The position numbers were made by a program, and so were the translations under genes. The notes below the pieces were generated by a model, which was not told where the DNA came from, made no database searches, and saw only the letters and a program-made list of their open reading frames with translations. This document shows, piece after piece, positions 23,321 to 35,639 of a stretch of DNA of 64,000 nucleotides (its first letter is position 1; the number at the start of each line of letters is the position of its first letter). The stretch comes from Poa pratensis (taxonomy: Eukaryota; Streptophyta; Magnoliopsida; Poales; Poaceae), in assembly GCA_947311845.1 (NCBI GenBank), contig CAMZMU010000059.1:43284982-43348981 (forward strand). The letters run 5' to 3'.

Positions 23321-23605
23321 GCGGTCAGTTAATCCTGGCCATCCCTGTGGAAACTGCTCTCCGCAACATCATCTGGCCGTCCACGTGTCGCGCGGAGATA
23401 GCAACCGTCGACGGCCGCCGCCCACTGCGCGCGGGAATCAAGGCGCCATCATCACACCGCGAAATTTTCGCGCCCAACGGTCAGAAAAAAAAGCGGTAAC
23501 CGCTGTCTCCAGCCAATACTGACAGTGGGACATCACTGTCACGTCCCATCAGACACAGAGTGCGTCAAAAACGTCAGCACTGACGTCAACCGCGAAGGCG
23601 TAGGA
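23321..23605. other. Non-coding 3' region of element B
   Basis: Upstream of the antisense gene and downstream of the tandem array in element orientation. GC-rich to mixed sequence with no frame or repeat of note. Confidence 0.5.
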
Positions 23606-23840
23606 AGCCAACGAGCTGATTGAGAACTCGAACATTTCATTCGAGTGCAAGAAAATTCAGTAAGCTCTCAGAGCTGAATAAGTTCGTACAGTAAGCCAGC
23701 GAGCTGATTGAGAACTCGAACATTTCATTCGAGTGCAAGAAATTCAGTAAGCTCTCATAGCTGAATAAGTTCGTACAGTAAGCCAGCGAGCTGATTGAGA
23801 ACTCGAACATTTCATTCGAGTGCAAGAACATCCAGTAAGC
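23606..23840. repeat. 88-bp tandem repeat, about 2.6 copies
   Basis: Units begin GAGCTGATTGAGAACTCG at 23613, 23701 and 23788, giving a period of 87-88 bp. They contain CATTTCATTCGAGTGCAAGA and CTGAATAAGTTCGTACAG. The array lies just upstream of the 3' LTR of element B. Confidence 0.9.
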
Positions 23841-24265
23841 TCCAAGTGCCGAACCCCTGCAGTAAGCCAAACTGACCGAATACACAGTAAGTCACACAAA
23901 AGCCAGTCGCGACTCCAAGTAGAGTCCCTTCTTTACTCCCATCGGGAGCGGGCTTTTCGACTGAAGAAAAATTGAGTTTAACCTCAATTGCGAGCAATTC
24001 AGCTTAATCTCGGGGGCTACTCCCATCGGGAGCGCTGTTTGCGCTCCCGAGTGAATCAAAGCAATAGCAGTCGAAAATCACTGGCTAAGGCTGTACTAAC
24101 GGTACTTTGCCCTGGAAGTGACAGTTCGACTAAAGGAATCCTCCATAAGCCCTGAACGGCCGGAGTCAACCAATTTTACTTGTCCCTTTCAGGAACTCGA
24201 AGGCGTGCCCAGGAGGATGGAGTCCTTTACCCGACTCTACGATTCGACTAAGCACTCGGGGCTCC

Positions 24266-24628
24266 TGTCGTGGGGTCACTCTTTGACTACCCCACGGTGG
24301 GGATACCTGGGTCACGCCAAGCCCGTCAGCCTTATAACGAGGGCCCAAGGAAGGCCTAAGGAGGACGACGTGCGGCCCAAGATAGTCGACGCTAGGTCAT
24401 GCGACCCCGCCATGCTTGTAAGCGCCATCGGCACCATTCACCCGAGACCTAGCCTACCATATAAAGGCTAGGAGGGTCCTTCGTCTAGGGTACGCTCATA
24501 ACCGCCACACAAACCCTAGCGAGATTGTCATCTCGCCACTGTAGCCACAGCTCAACATCAATAACCAGACAAGCAGGAAGTAGGGCGTTATCCTCCGGGA
24601 GCCTGAACCTGGGTAAAACGCCTCGCTT
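24266..24628 (+). repeat. 3' LTR of element B, first part
   Basis: The LTR is taken to start at TGTCGTGGGG, right after the G-rich tract GCACTCGGGGCTCC, and to end at CTCGACA (28667); TGTCG and CGACA are inverted copies. It has a TATA box (CATATAAAGG, 24459-24467). The CACTA element interrupts it at 24628. Together the two parts give about 455 bp. Boundaries are inferred, since the 5' LTR is outside the window. Confidence 0.7.
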
Positions 24629-27600
24629 CACTACACCATGGACCAAATTTGGGGGCACATTTTCTGCCAGGAAAAGTCACTTTACAAGGCAATGAAACTG
24701 CCGGCAAAAGTTTTTTCCCGGCAGATTTGTCTGCCCCTATAACCCTGCCGGCAAAGCTCTTTGCCGGCTGTTTTTGGCTTGCCGGCAATTATTCTGCCCT
24801 ACTATCAAAATCTTTGCCGGCAGTCTTGATTTTTTCCTGGCAGACAGTTTGGCCTGCCAGTAAAGAGCTGTGCCGGCTGTTTAGACCTATCCCGGCTGAT
24901 GACTTGCCCTGGCTATTAACTAGTTTTGCCGGCAGTTGCCTTCACTCTTACCGGCTGTTAAATTGCCCTGAAACTGCACTGACGATTTTTCAGCAGTTCA
25001 CTGTATGCACAATTACATTTCAATCAAACACATTATAGACAGATTGTAGCACAAGATAATGCAGCTTCTTCCATAATTGACAGTTCTTCCCCACATGAAG
25101 AATGACATGATACATGGTTCATATCCACGATACAAAGATTGAGTCAAATTCAAAATAAATGCAAGCCATCAACAATTGATCATTAACAAGATACAAGGTT
25201 CATATCCACCTCCCATATGATCTAAGTCAAATTCAAAAAAAAATCACTTCATCGACTAATAGTGAACGAAGTGAACAAAAGAGCATATATTTAGCAAGTA
25301 CTCATTCTTGTGGTTAAGGGACTTCTGCTTCCCTGGTGGTTGAGGGTCCACGATTTCCAGTATCCCCTCAAGTTCCTCCAGCATAGATTTCTTTGTCCTC
25401 GCCATGTAGTAAGGTCCCTGGGTGGAGAGAATAAAATTAATGATCAAGGAATAAGATTACTGAGAGGTAATAGAATGCTAAGAATCAAGTCCTAAAACAC
25501 AATTATGCCAAGCAACATTGATTTTGCTGGTTATTTCGTGTTAGGAAACATGTCCATTGCCAAAAGAGCACAATTTGCTCAGTTACAGAAATGAATTCAC
25601 GAATCAGCTAACAGCAACTTGCACTTCAGTAAGAACCACTAACAGCTCTCGGAAACAACACTAGCTAGCTCTCAGATTTACAAAACATAGTACTTTGGTT
25701 CCTTAGAATATAATTAAGTACGAGCCTACTGGTTCTAAACATGGCAGGAGACAGACTATAAGCCACATACCGTTGACATAAATTGTGGTTTCCATCTAAG
25801 CTAATCAGATTGCAGCTTCTGCTGGCAAGATCTTGTTAACACAACAAGCATAAGTTCAGTTTTTTATGACCCACACATATTGCTGGTGCTATGTTTTTAA
25901 TAAACTGGAAGAGGAACATAGTAAGTAATCATGCACAATGTTGATACAGATAAGTATTGGTTCGACTGAATAAACAAGTTTTACTGAACGAAGCAGGTAA
26001 TCAGCTAGCAAGGTTACACTGAATACAGAAGACGTAGTAATCCTTCCCAACTATTTTAGATGTTTCCCACTACACAGCACACTGATGTAATAATCCTTCT
26101 CAAAGCAAGAACTAAAGCTTCCTGTAATAATCCTTTACATATGAGCAAAGATAGGATGACACAAAAATATTAAATATCACAGGATTGCAAAATGTTCTTT
26201 TAATTTCTAAGACTACTTCTCCCCCACTATACTTACTCAATGAACATTGCCAGTGAAATCATTCAACAGAAAAAAAAAATTAATGCCCAGATATGTTTGG
26301 AAGAGGATTGCCCTGCATTCCATATACCATTGCCAGTGAAATCATTCAACAGAAAAAAAAAACAGTTACACAAGTTTGGATCAGTGCCGAAAACAATAAA
26401 ACTCTCTTAACTGCTACTGCGAGAAATGCAGCAGTGCAGAATGTAAGAAGAAACATCTGCACATAATTGAGTACCGGACTGCACTTCTAAAATGTACCAG
26501 CCTCGTCAATCAAGATATATATTTACCTGCCTCGCGCTCTCTTTCCTTTATTTTTGTTAGAGGATCATCTCTTTATTACTATAACCTGGATTTGTTTATT
26601 AATTTTGGGCATCAATTTATACATATATTAGGCTATATTGCATCAGTCTGTAAAGAGCTATTGTCAGTCTAACATCTGTTGTTAACCTGATGAGAATTCA
26701 GTATAAGAACAACGACAGGAAAAACTCATCTTTTTATTTTGCTACAGCAATCTGCAAGGAGCAACATCAAAACTCCAAGGAACTATGATGAAGGAACAAA
26801 TATGACAAAACAGACTATATGTACTCTTTTCTGCATTTTTTAGAAACTAGACATTCACCACCAGACAAAAACGCAGAGATATATTATAATGTTTGTTCAT
26901 TCAGGTAATTGTCTACAGATTTATATCATCATATAAATAGAAGATTCATTACCTCTCTCATTCTTCTTGTGGAGGCGAGGCTTGCTTTGCCAAGGATTTG
27001 TGCACCTACAGCTGCATATAAAGTATACATTGGTAAGAAACTTGACTTAATCATTGCATCAAAAAGGAACTAAAGACACATAAGCCTAAATGTCAGAGAA
27101 TAGCTATTTTTAGATCATCATTGGAGTAGTCATACATGCCAGAGAACAATCTTTGTAAATGCAAATGTATTACTGAATGTTTATACAGTTATGTCACATA
27201 AATCGTTGCTACAATTCCTTTCTTAAGTTATTTTTTTAACATTTTCTTAAGTCAATTTTGATCAACACTGCAAAACGCCATTGAAACTTCTAAATCTAAT
27301 GTGGAACTGACCTCATAAGATGGAGAATATGTCCCTTGGCCTGTAATTTGACACAAAGAACTCAATGATAGTACCAGCAGTTCACCATCCGAGCACCCAG
27401 TTTCACCTCAGGTTTTGGAATTAGCATCAACGGCCATCTACAACAAAGAACAACAACACAATGAGCAGACCACCATTCAGAACACAAAGAATAGCCACAG
27501 GTTTTTGTTCGACGCTAAGTAAGAGAGGATCTAGCTTACTGACCTTCGATGCCATGTGATTGACTTGAGGGGAGAAGAAAGATGCAGAACACGCGCGAGG

Positions 27601-28572
27601 TGCTGCTCGTCGATGGCCGTCGTTGAGAAGATCCGGCTGAGACGATCCCCATCTGGTTCCCGCGGTTCCTTCAACGCGAGCTACTTCACCTCTGGACACC
27701 TGTTCCACAGGACCATCACCAGAGCAGATCTGGGGTGGCGGCGGCGTAGCCGCGTAGAGGACCGGGCCGGCCAGACCAGTAGCCCAGTCGAGCAGCGTTG
27801 AAGGCCGAGGCGACCGGATCTAGCGACCATGAGGACCAAATCCAGCGGCGCGGTCACCCGGAGTAGAGGTGGAGGCGACGAGATGCGACGACGGCGCAGG
27901 GCGCGTGCGCCCGGAAACAGAAATAGAGGAGACGGGCAGGTGTCAGCTGTGAGGGAGAAGGTGGCTTGTGCGGAGGAGACGATGCTCGCCGAGGAAGTGG
28001 ATCGAGGTGATGAAGGACCCGACGGATATGAGATGTGGCGTAGAGGAAGACCAGGTGGCGGTGGCCGTCGAAGAGGTGTTCGCGACGTTTCCGACGGCGG
28101 CGCGGAGGCGGAGTGCAGCGGCGCGGTGAGGCGGCTTCAATGGAGTGCGGCGGCGCTAGTGTTGAGAGGGGGAATTTGAGAGACGGGCAAGGAGAAGACT
28201 GGGGATAGTAGCCAGATAGGTTAGGGCTTGGATGCGGTGGTCAGTTTTGACCTGCGGCACGCGCGTTTAGTCTAAATTTTTTCGCTCCGCGCGCGTAAAG
28301 TCTGGACCCGCGCCAAACATTTCGCCACCTCTCCAAAAACATGTGCCGGCAGTTTTATCTGCTGGGAGAAACTTCTGCCGGCAGTTCACCTGCCTTTGTA
28401 TCTTTTGATCATTGCCGGCTGTTCATTGCCGGGACATCATTATTTTTACCGGCAGTTAGTCTGCCTTCACCAGTCTTTACCGGCAGTTTATTTTTCCTGG
28501 CAGTCAAACTGCCTTCTTAACTGGACTTTTGCCGGCTGTTCTTTGCCCCCAAATTTGGTCCATGGTGTAGTG
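24629..28572. mobile_element. Non-autonomous CACTA transposon, 3,944 bp
   Basis: Ends are perfect inverted repeats of at least 28 bp, starting CACTACACCATGGACCAAAT and closing with the complement, ATTTGGTCCATGGTGTAGTG. The 3-bp target duplication CTT flanks it (24626-24628 and 28573-28575). Subterminal zones (24660-25000 and 28335-28540) are packed with GCCGGCA/GCCGGCTGTT words in both orientations, the repeats that CACTA transposases bind. No transposase is encoded: 25,000-27,400 is AT-rich with no frame, and 27,430-28,200 is GC-rich. The element would need a transposase supplied in trans. A 33-bp word (ending in an A-run) occurs twice at about 26245 and 26328. Confidence 0.95.
27427..28210 (-). 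other. GC-rich gene-like segment inside the CACTA element
   Basis: A sharp GC rise within an otherwise AT-rich element. On the minus strand it reads like an untranslated leader leading to a short open stretch that ends ASK before GTCAGTAAG (about 27550), a good splice-donor match. CACTA elements often capture host exons, so this may be a captured first exon. No domain is recognisable, so the parent gene is not named. Confidence 0.35.
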
Positions 28573-28575
28573 CTT

Positions 28576-28667
28576 GTCAGCCGTCGTGATCACCAGCGCT
28601 CATCTCTCTCCCCCTCAATCAACCCGGGGTGCACAATCCAGGGATTTGCCGAGTCCACCCCTCGACA
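28576..28667 (+). repeat. 3' LTR of element B, last part
   Basis: Resumes after the CTT duplication and ends at CTCGACA. The five bases that follow, TCCAG (28668-28672), would be the right copy of B's target duplication; the left copy is off the window. Confidence 0.6.
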
Positions 28668-29430
28668 TCCAGATATGGTGAAGTTTTGCTGGCTGGCACC
28701 CGTGGTTTTTTCCTTTTCCTCCATTGAAGGGTTTTCCACGTTAAAATCTCGTGTCCCCGTGTGTTGATCTTACTTTCGGTCATCGTTGTATTGTCTTTCA
28801 TTTATAACAGTCGGTGTCGAACAAGTTTAGCACATGACTTTTCCCACAACCGTTGTGGGTGTAGGAAGGTGGTTAAGGCAAGGCCAAATCCTTGTCTCAC
28901 GTCGTTTCAGGGGCTTCCTCTACTGATGCACCCCAAATGTGATGGCTTGCTGTGGTGGGATTCTCAAGAGGCTCAAAGAAAAGCGACAAAGCGATGAGGT
29001 GCCGCGTCCGGGAGTGGAGGCATCTTCTTTCTCTCCTCCGACAAGCGCTCCAACAGGGACATAGGGCGAAATCGGGTATTGGTTTCGTTTGCTGAAGAAG
29101 ATCCCACAGACCAGTGTGTTATTTCTTATTTTCTTAGGGTGTTATGTGTTGTTGTGTCTTGACACGTGTCCGAGGGTGTGTCGCATATTTCATGTACTCT
29201 CATCTCAGTCTGAGTTTGACTAATTTCACAAATATGATATATTAAAAAAATCCTTAATTAGTGCATTTCTTCAGCATTAAGGATGTTGTTACATTCTTCT
29301 CTATGTTTGATTACACTTAATAACCTCTATTTTTAAGTAAATTTATATCTCTCATTTTATTTGAATGGAGGTGTACTAGATTTGATCACGATCTTCGAGA
29401 CATAGTCGGGTGTTCAGCCAAACTATTTGG
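28668..29430. other. Sequence flanking element B, unassigned
   Basis: The text around 28700-28800 (GGTTTTCCACGTTAAAATCTC) resembles the end of a Copia LTR, but no LTR boundary, primer site or protein can be shown. The remainder to 29430 has no convincing frame. Confidence 0.4.
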
Positions 29431-29587
29431 AAGCATATCGACGCCAATCGCTCGCGACAAGGTATAGGAGGAGTGTGCGCTGTTTAAAAATTCCCATCGA
29501 CCGAGTAGATATATATCAAAGACCATCGATCATTTGCCGGTGAGGACGCAGCGGTTGCGAGTCACTTTCGTTTTCGTTGATCCACCA

Positions 29588-29742
29588 ATGTTGGCATTGT
29601 TTTCTCTTCTTTCTTCTCTTTCTTTTATTTTGGGCTTGTATGTGCTGTTTGCCTCAGTGGTGGTCTCTTTGTTGTATCGGGTGGTTACTATATTAATATA
29701 GCGGGCCGAAAACCTATTTCTTCATTTAAAAAGAAATTGTCG
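29588..29742 (+). mobile_element. LINE 3' tail fragment
   Basis: Ends in ACTATATTAATATAGCGGGC then a short A-rich tail, a pattern common at the 3' end of grass LINEs. The coding part is missing. It interrupts sequence that also occurs, without this tail, near 37466-37620. Confidence 0.55.
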
Positions 29743-30240
29743 AAACTGTTGTTGGCGATGTTCAACAATGTGGTCCCCGACAAGAGAGATATTTTTGCCT
29801 GTTGGCGGGATCGGCTGTCACCCATCACAAGTCTCCAACCATCTCTTCGTTGATAGCCTTGTCAGTGTTGCTTATTACCTGCAACCCACCGGATAATATT
29901 GCAGCAAATGATGAAGGGAGGGAGAGCGATGCCAGTGGGCCTCAGTCCCAATGTGAAAACCACATAAATCATCATTACCCACCAAAAAGATCATGTGCAT
30001 CGGTGTCGGGTGCGCATTGTATCGAGATATTTGTCCCTTGGTGGATCGACCGTCAACACGAAAATCTCCAACCATCTCATGTACGTTTTTCCCTTGGTGT
30101 GGATCTTCATTGATGGCCTCGTCAGTTTAGCACATTGTACACATGTTCCTACACCGTGTGCATGTGTGGTGCGCATAGGCATGGGGCATTCCATCTACGT
30201 GCATATAGCACAGCGGAATGAACCTTAAACCAAACTCACA
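29743..30240. other. Unassigned intergenic sequence
   Basis: No convincing gene. TCTCCAACCATCTC occurs twice (29832 and 30064), each followed at different spacing by a TTGATGGCC- or TTGATAGCC-like word, suggesting an old local duplication. Confidence 0.4.
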
Positions 30241-30532
30241 CCTTTTTTTTCTTCTATAAAACACAGTACAAACATAGACGCTCACATACACGTGTACACA
30301 CTCACCCCATATGAATGCACGCACGCACACCCTACCACTATAAGCACCTCCGAGAGACTGAGCCGACGGTTGAGTCTTGAGATTGATGAAGTCACCACAG
30401 GCGCCTCGCTGTCGACGGGAACGTCGCATCCCACTGAAGAATATTCCGTCTAAATGAGAAACACCAGTGTCAAACCTGTGGTCTGAACTCTGGTAGGTTG
30501 GGGGTATAACCATCCTCCTAACCATCCTACCA
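30241..30532 (-). mobile_element. tRNA-derived SINE
   Basis: Read on the minus strand it begins with TGGTTAGGAGGATGGTTA (box A-like), then GAGTTCAGACC (box B-like) about 40 bases on. It continues through TCAGTGGGATGCGACG and GTCAGCGG-like words known from abundant grass SINEs, and ends in an A-run (T9 on the plus strand, 30242-30250). Length of about 290 bp fits. The polymerase III boxes are diverged, so this copy is probably inactive. Confidence 0.65.
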
Positions 30533-30545
30533 AATGATTTTATTT

Positions 30546-33370
30546 ACTCACTCTTTTGGATCTTGTTTGCGATGGACGTTCTTGGTACGGTTTTCCCCAA
30601 ATATGTTCGCATATATCTTTTTGGGAAACCGATTGCTTCAAGCTACTCTTTGTAGTTGCTTTGCATGATCGCGTGAATATTTGAAGCTATCAAGAATATC
30701 TATCTATCGAAGCATGACTTTTAAATCTTATCCTTTGCCATATGCTTATTTGTTGTGAAGATGGTCTTGAATATCATTCTTATATACCACCGAGAAATAT
30801 CTCTATATACTCCTTGTCCATGACAAGTGATACTCATATTTGTGGCGGAATTTGTAGACCATCTTCATATTGGCTCTTGCGTTAAATTGGCTTATTTTAT
30901 TGCCAAGGATTTGTTTTGGTCTAACTCTTTTGTCTTCCTTGTGTCTTTTGGATCCTTTTTGCTCTACTCAAAATTTGTTTTGTGTTGTCTTGAGTTAGGA
31001 AAAGCAATGATCTTATTCTCGTGCATTTGCTTTCAAATTTATGCCTCTAGATAATGCACAATTGTTGAGGAAGCTATCCTATTGAGTAGAACATCAGTCT
31101 TTGAATTGATTTTGTAGCTTATTGCTTTTCTTGAACATGACTAGTGTTTGAATAATATATACGGAGAGTGATGATCCCCTTTGTGTGCATTTTGTATTCA
31201 AATGCAAGATCATAAATAATGCACAAATCTTGGGGGAGCTACCCTATATGCTTTTGAACATTAGTTGTCTTCAATTGGTATTTGATCCCGATGACGTGTC
31301 TCTTCGAAAGACAGACATTTTTTCGTCTTGGTACTTTGTGCCATCATGAAAAGTGTAGAGGGTTTGGTTTATTTCTTGATCTTATTTTCATTTGTTATCT
31401 TTTCAAATTGATATCTTCAATCATGTGTAGATTTGGGTCTTTGATATAATTTGGACAATTCTTTTTCTTGTCACACTTGTGTGTGCTTTCTTGGTTTAAT
31501 TGGTGTTTTGTCTAAATTGTATCTCGTTAGGTTCTTGAAAGTCTTGTGCATGCATATTTACCATATGTATATCTTATGGCATGCTTACTTTCGTTGATCC
31601 AATATATAGGATAAACTCCATCAAATCCTAAATGGCTAAGATGTGCATGAAATTCAATTTCATATCAATATGCACATATTTATGTGGAGTTTGTCCTATG
31701 TATTGTAGTTGCTCTAACTACTTTGGACCCAATGAGTTTGGGTACCACGTTGTACTTGAATTTGTTTTAGGTACATTGGAGATGCATTGGAAGCTTGTCT
31801 CATTTACAAGGTAGGTGTTATCACCATGTGCTTATTGAAGCCAAGCTTGGAAGATCGCGCGAACTCTTATCTTGTACATCAACCAATGCTATCTTGGTAA
31901 CAAGTATCTACCTCATGCAAATATTTCTAGCTTTCAACCTTGTGTAGGTTGTATCATGGCATGAATCTCTTTTGTTGCAATTGATGTGGTTCTTGCAAAG
32001 TTCTTATCAAAACATTTTTATTGCAATGCTGAGCAAGCCAGGATGATGACATATCAAGGGAATGTATATAATCGTTTTCATGATTCACCGATCCCTAATA
32101 TGTTAATCTAGCAATTTTACTCAAAGTCTCCCATATGCAATATCGATGACCTTTCAAAATCATTTGCGTTTTGTGGTACTTGTTATCTTTCTTGGAGCAT
32201 CCCAACTATCCCTTTTTCCCTTGTGGATATATTTGATGCTATGATGAGTATGTGATGAAAGTTCATCTATCCTTTTAAGATAAAATTGAACTATGTGCTA
32301 TGCTTTTAAGCAAAGATCTTATTGGTATATTTATGACTTCCTGTTGGATATCATGTTCCTTATCTTAGTACCTATTTTATGTGTGCATGTTTCTTTGTGG
32401 ACTTATATCTTCATGATTGATGTCTATTTAGAAACTTATACACATGAGAGTAGTTACTTCTTTAATTGGTATTCCAATTCTAGTGACCACCTTTTATTGC
32501 TTTTGATTATCTGGTGGTTTCTGAAAGGCACAAGACTTGCTTTTCATTTGGTATTCCTTTTTGTATCTTAATAAGCTTTTCGACCTATTTTCTACATCTT
32601 CTTTGGGTTGTGTGTATGGGAAAGACATGATATGCACTTTGTGCCTCTTATATTGAAAGACTATGTTGATGCTTACGCTCATCCTTGTATTAGTCTCCTA
32701 AAATGTTTTTCTATATCACACCCATCTTTTTCGGTTGAGCAAGTCTTTATTTGTCACTCCTTGTTCTTGATTCCTCAACATTTGTTTGTTGCAAGTTGTA
32801 TTGCTTCATTTCCCATCTATGATTTCTTGCACTTGTTTGTGTTAAAAAAATAGGAGGGAGTGAGGATTCCATGTTGTGCACACCATATTGAAATGCACAT
32901 TCTATATTGTGCACGTGCCTTGGGGAGCTCTCTCTTGATTTTAGAACACTTCGTTGGCTTTATCATAAAATCTTCTTGTGTCCAAATGTTTTTTTCGGAT
33001 TCTTTGATTGCTTGCGTATTTTGTCGATGTATCTTTCTCTTTGTTATTTTTTTGCAATCTTTGGATCCTCAGTATAGTTTGATCTGCCTCCATCTATTCG
33101 TCATTGGATATGTGCAATTGATTTCACTCATATTATGAGAAATGCACACAATATGGGAGAGGTCTTACTATATTGGCCTTCTAAATTTTTCTCCCATTTT
33201 GGCAATGGATGCCAATGGGGGAGAAGTTTAGTGGGTTTAAGGGAATTTGGTTTTATGCTTTAGTTTTGTTCTTATGCATTTGCCTTTCATGCATCCTTGC
33301 TCATTGCTTTGCATGGTTGCTTAATTCATTAGATAAACCCTCTCAAAGAGATTGTCATCAATACCAAAAT
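30546..33370 (+). mobile_element. 3' untranslated region of a Sirevirus-like Copia element
   Basis: A T-rich, frame-poor stretch that leads without a break into AATGGGGGAGATTG and the LTR at 33380. Sireviruses carry a long non-coding region between pol and the 3' LTR, often closing with a phrase such as ACCAAAATGGGGGAGA, as here. No pol domain is seen, so the element's coding part is missing. The left boundary is not defined. Confidence 0.6.
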
Positions 33371-33378
33371 GGGGGAGA
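33371..33378 (+). promoter_or_regulatory. Polypurine tract of the Sirevirus-like element
   Basis: GGGGGAGA lies two bases before the LTR start and would prime plus-strand synthesis. Confidence 0.75.
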
Positions 33379-33379
33379 T

Positions 33380-35634
33380 TGAAAATGCATTTGCCCTCAT
33401 GTGTGGTTTTGGTAATTATTGACAATCTCTATGGACTAATGGTTGCATTGAGCTATCCTTGTAGGGCTTGTCCATTGGCAATGCTTGAATACCATGTGTC
33501 GGTATCAAGATTGAAAGAAGAAGATAAAGTGATGACCAAAGTAATAATCAAGGTGTGATTCACACAAATGGTAATCTAGAGTTGAGCTTATTGCAAGTGT
33601 GACTTGGAAAAGAAGATTGAGTGAAAATTCATGTTTATCTCCAAGTCATCATATATATTAAGAGAAGAAGATGAAGTGCACAGTTGATCAAGTCAATGTG
33701 CAAATAATGAAGTCAAGATTAATCAACACATTTAGAAGATTATGTAGTGCAAGTTCAAGAGAAGCATCTCGAAGAAATCATATGCTTAAATCTAGCCACC
33801 CTTTTGGAGATAATGGTCAAGTGAATATGTGCCTAAGAGAGGCTCTCCCATAGTGGAGTATGGGGGAGCAATATGTGAGACTTCACAAAACGAAGAGTAT
33901 CAAGAAAGGTGGTCCACTTGAAGAGATCAAGATCGACATCATCTAGCTCAAGTGGAATGCGCAAGGCAAAGGTAGATCTTGACAGGGTTTCTATTTTACC
34001 GGTCTCATGTTGTTAGTTGGGAGACCGGGTTATAGCTATGATAGATACCGTACTATCAAGAGGGGCTCTCGATCGAGCTTTAGCGTATCAGTTGGAGAGA
34101 GCTCAAACCTTTGCATAATTGACATCATCATCATTCTTGATTCTTATTTGGTTTTTCTCTACGTGGGGGGTTTTTTGTGCTTATCGTGATCTTCGTGACA
34201 AGCCCAAGTTCACCGAAAACGGATTTCATATGGAAAACTTGTTGCGTTTTTGGTTTTCAAGTTTCTTCCGGTTTGTCTTTTTAGAGTGGTTTTACCTTTC
34301 TACATTTGGTTTTATACTCCTTGTTGGACTATGATGTTTCTCTGCATGATCTTGTAAAGCTCTTTATGGTGATTCCAACGAGACCATGAACATCGAAAAC
34401 GGAGTTCATATGCTCAAGATATCTTCGTTTTCGTGCTAGTGTTTCTGCAGTTTTTCTATAGGCCGGATTCTCCTGTCTGAACCGGAAGTTTCCGGACCAA
34501 AGTCTCCGGTCTGTATATTTTGGGTTGCGTGGTGACATCTACTGGACTCACACCGGAAACTTTGCAAAGACTCCGGTCTGACCAAAGTCTCCGGCCAAAA
34601 TTTTCCTGCACCAGTTGTTCAACGGGAAGATTTCGTGGGGCCTATAAAAGGACCCCTTCTTCCCCAAACAGAGTAGAGCTCCTAAGCATGAAATTTCCCC
34701 CCATTGTTGACCTCTTGAAGCTTTTATTTCTCTCTATTCCTCCATGATTCTTGTCTCAAATTAGAGGAAAAAGAGAGAGGTGATCTAGATTTATATTTCC
34801 ATCAATCCATCTCTCCTCTAAGTGAGGGGAATCCTTTTGATCTAGATCTTGGAGTTCCATTTGTTGAGTTCTTCCTTGTTCTTCCTCTCTTCTCCACCCA
34901 TAAGCATTAGTTGCTTCTGGTGGAATTTGAGAGTGAAGGATTTGAACACTTCTTGTGTTCTTGGCTATTGCATTAGTTGCATCGGTTTGAGTTCTCCACG
35001 GTGATACGTGGAAGTTGAAGTTGAGAAGCTTGTTACTCTTGGGTACTTATAGTGCCCTGGAGCTTGTGCTCTTGGGTACTTGGAGTGCTCTAGATGGTCC
35101 TTTTTGATCTCGAAGTTTTGGTGGATCGCGGGATATTTGGGAGCCCCCAATTAAGTTGTGGGTGTGTGACCAAAGATTGTTGTAAAGGCTCCGGATTCCG
35201 CCTTAAATGATTCCGATAGTGGAAGGTGAACCAATCCTTTGTGGTGTGGTTTATCGGAGAATAGGATGAGGCCTTTGTGGCATTGAGTAGGCCTTTGTGG
35301 TGAGCTCACATCCCTCCAACGAGACGTACTCCCCTCAAAAGGAGGAACTCGGGAATACTTCTTCGTCTCCGTGTGCCTCAGTTATTTTTATACCCGAGCT
35401 TTTTACTTATGCACTTTACATTGTGATAGCCTTCGTGCTTGAAGTCTTATGCTATCACCTTGTTGCTTGTCTTTCTTAGCATAACTTGTTGGTGCACATA
35501 GTTCAGTCTAGAATATTTAGGTTGTTGGCTTGTTAAATTAAACACCAAGTTTTATTCCGCATTTTTTCAAGACTAAATCATAAAAGTTTTAATCGCCTAT
35601 TCACCCCCCTCTAGGCGACATCCTTATCCTTTCA
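33380..35634 (+). repeat. 3' LTR of the Sirevirus-like Copia element (about 2.25 kb)
   Basis: Starts TGAAAATGCATTTGCC after the purine tract and ends near CCCCCCTCTAGGCGACATCC...CTTTCA, the closing words typical of Sirevirus (SIRE/Maximus-type) LTRs. It contains paired CCGGAAAC and CTCCGGTC words (34480-34590) and a TATAAAAGG box (34643-34651). No primer-binding site follows, which agrees with this being a 3' LTR. Confidence 0.78.
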
Positions 35635-35639
35635 CAATC

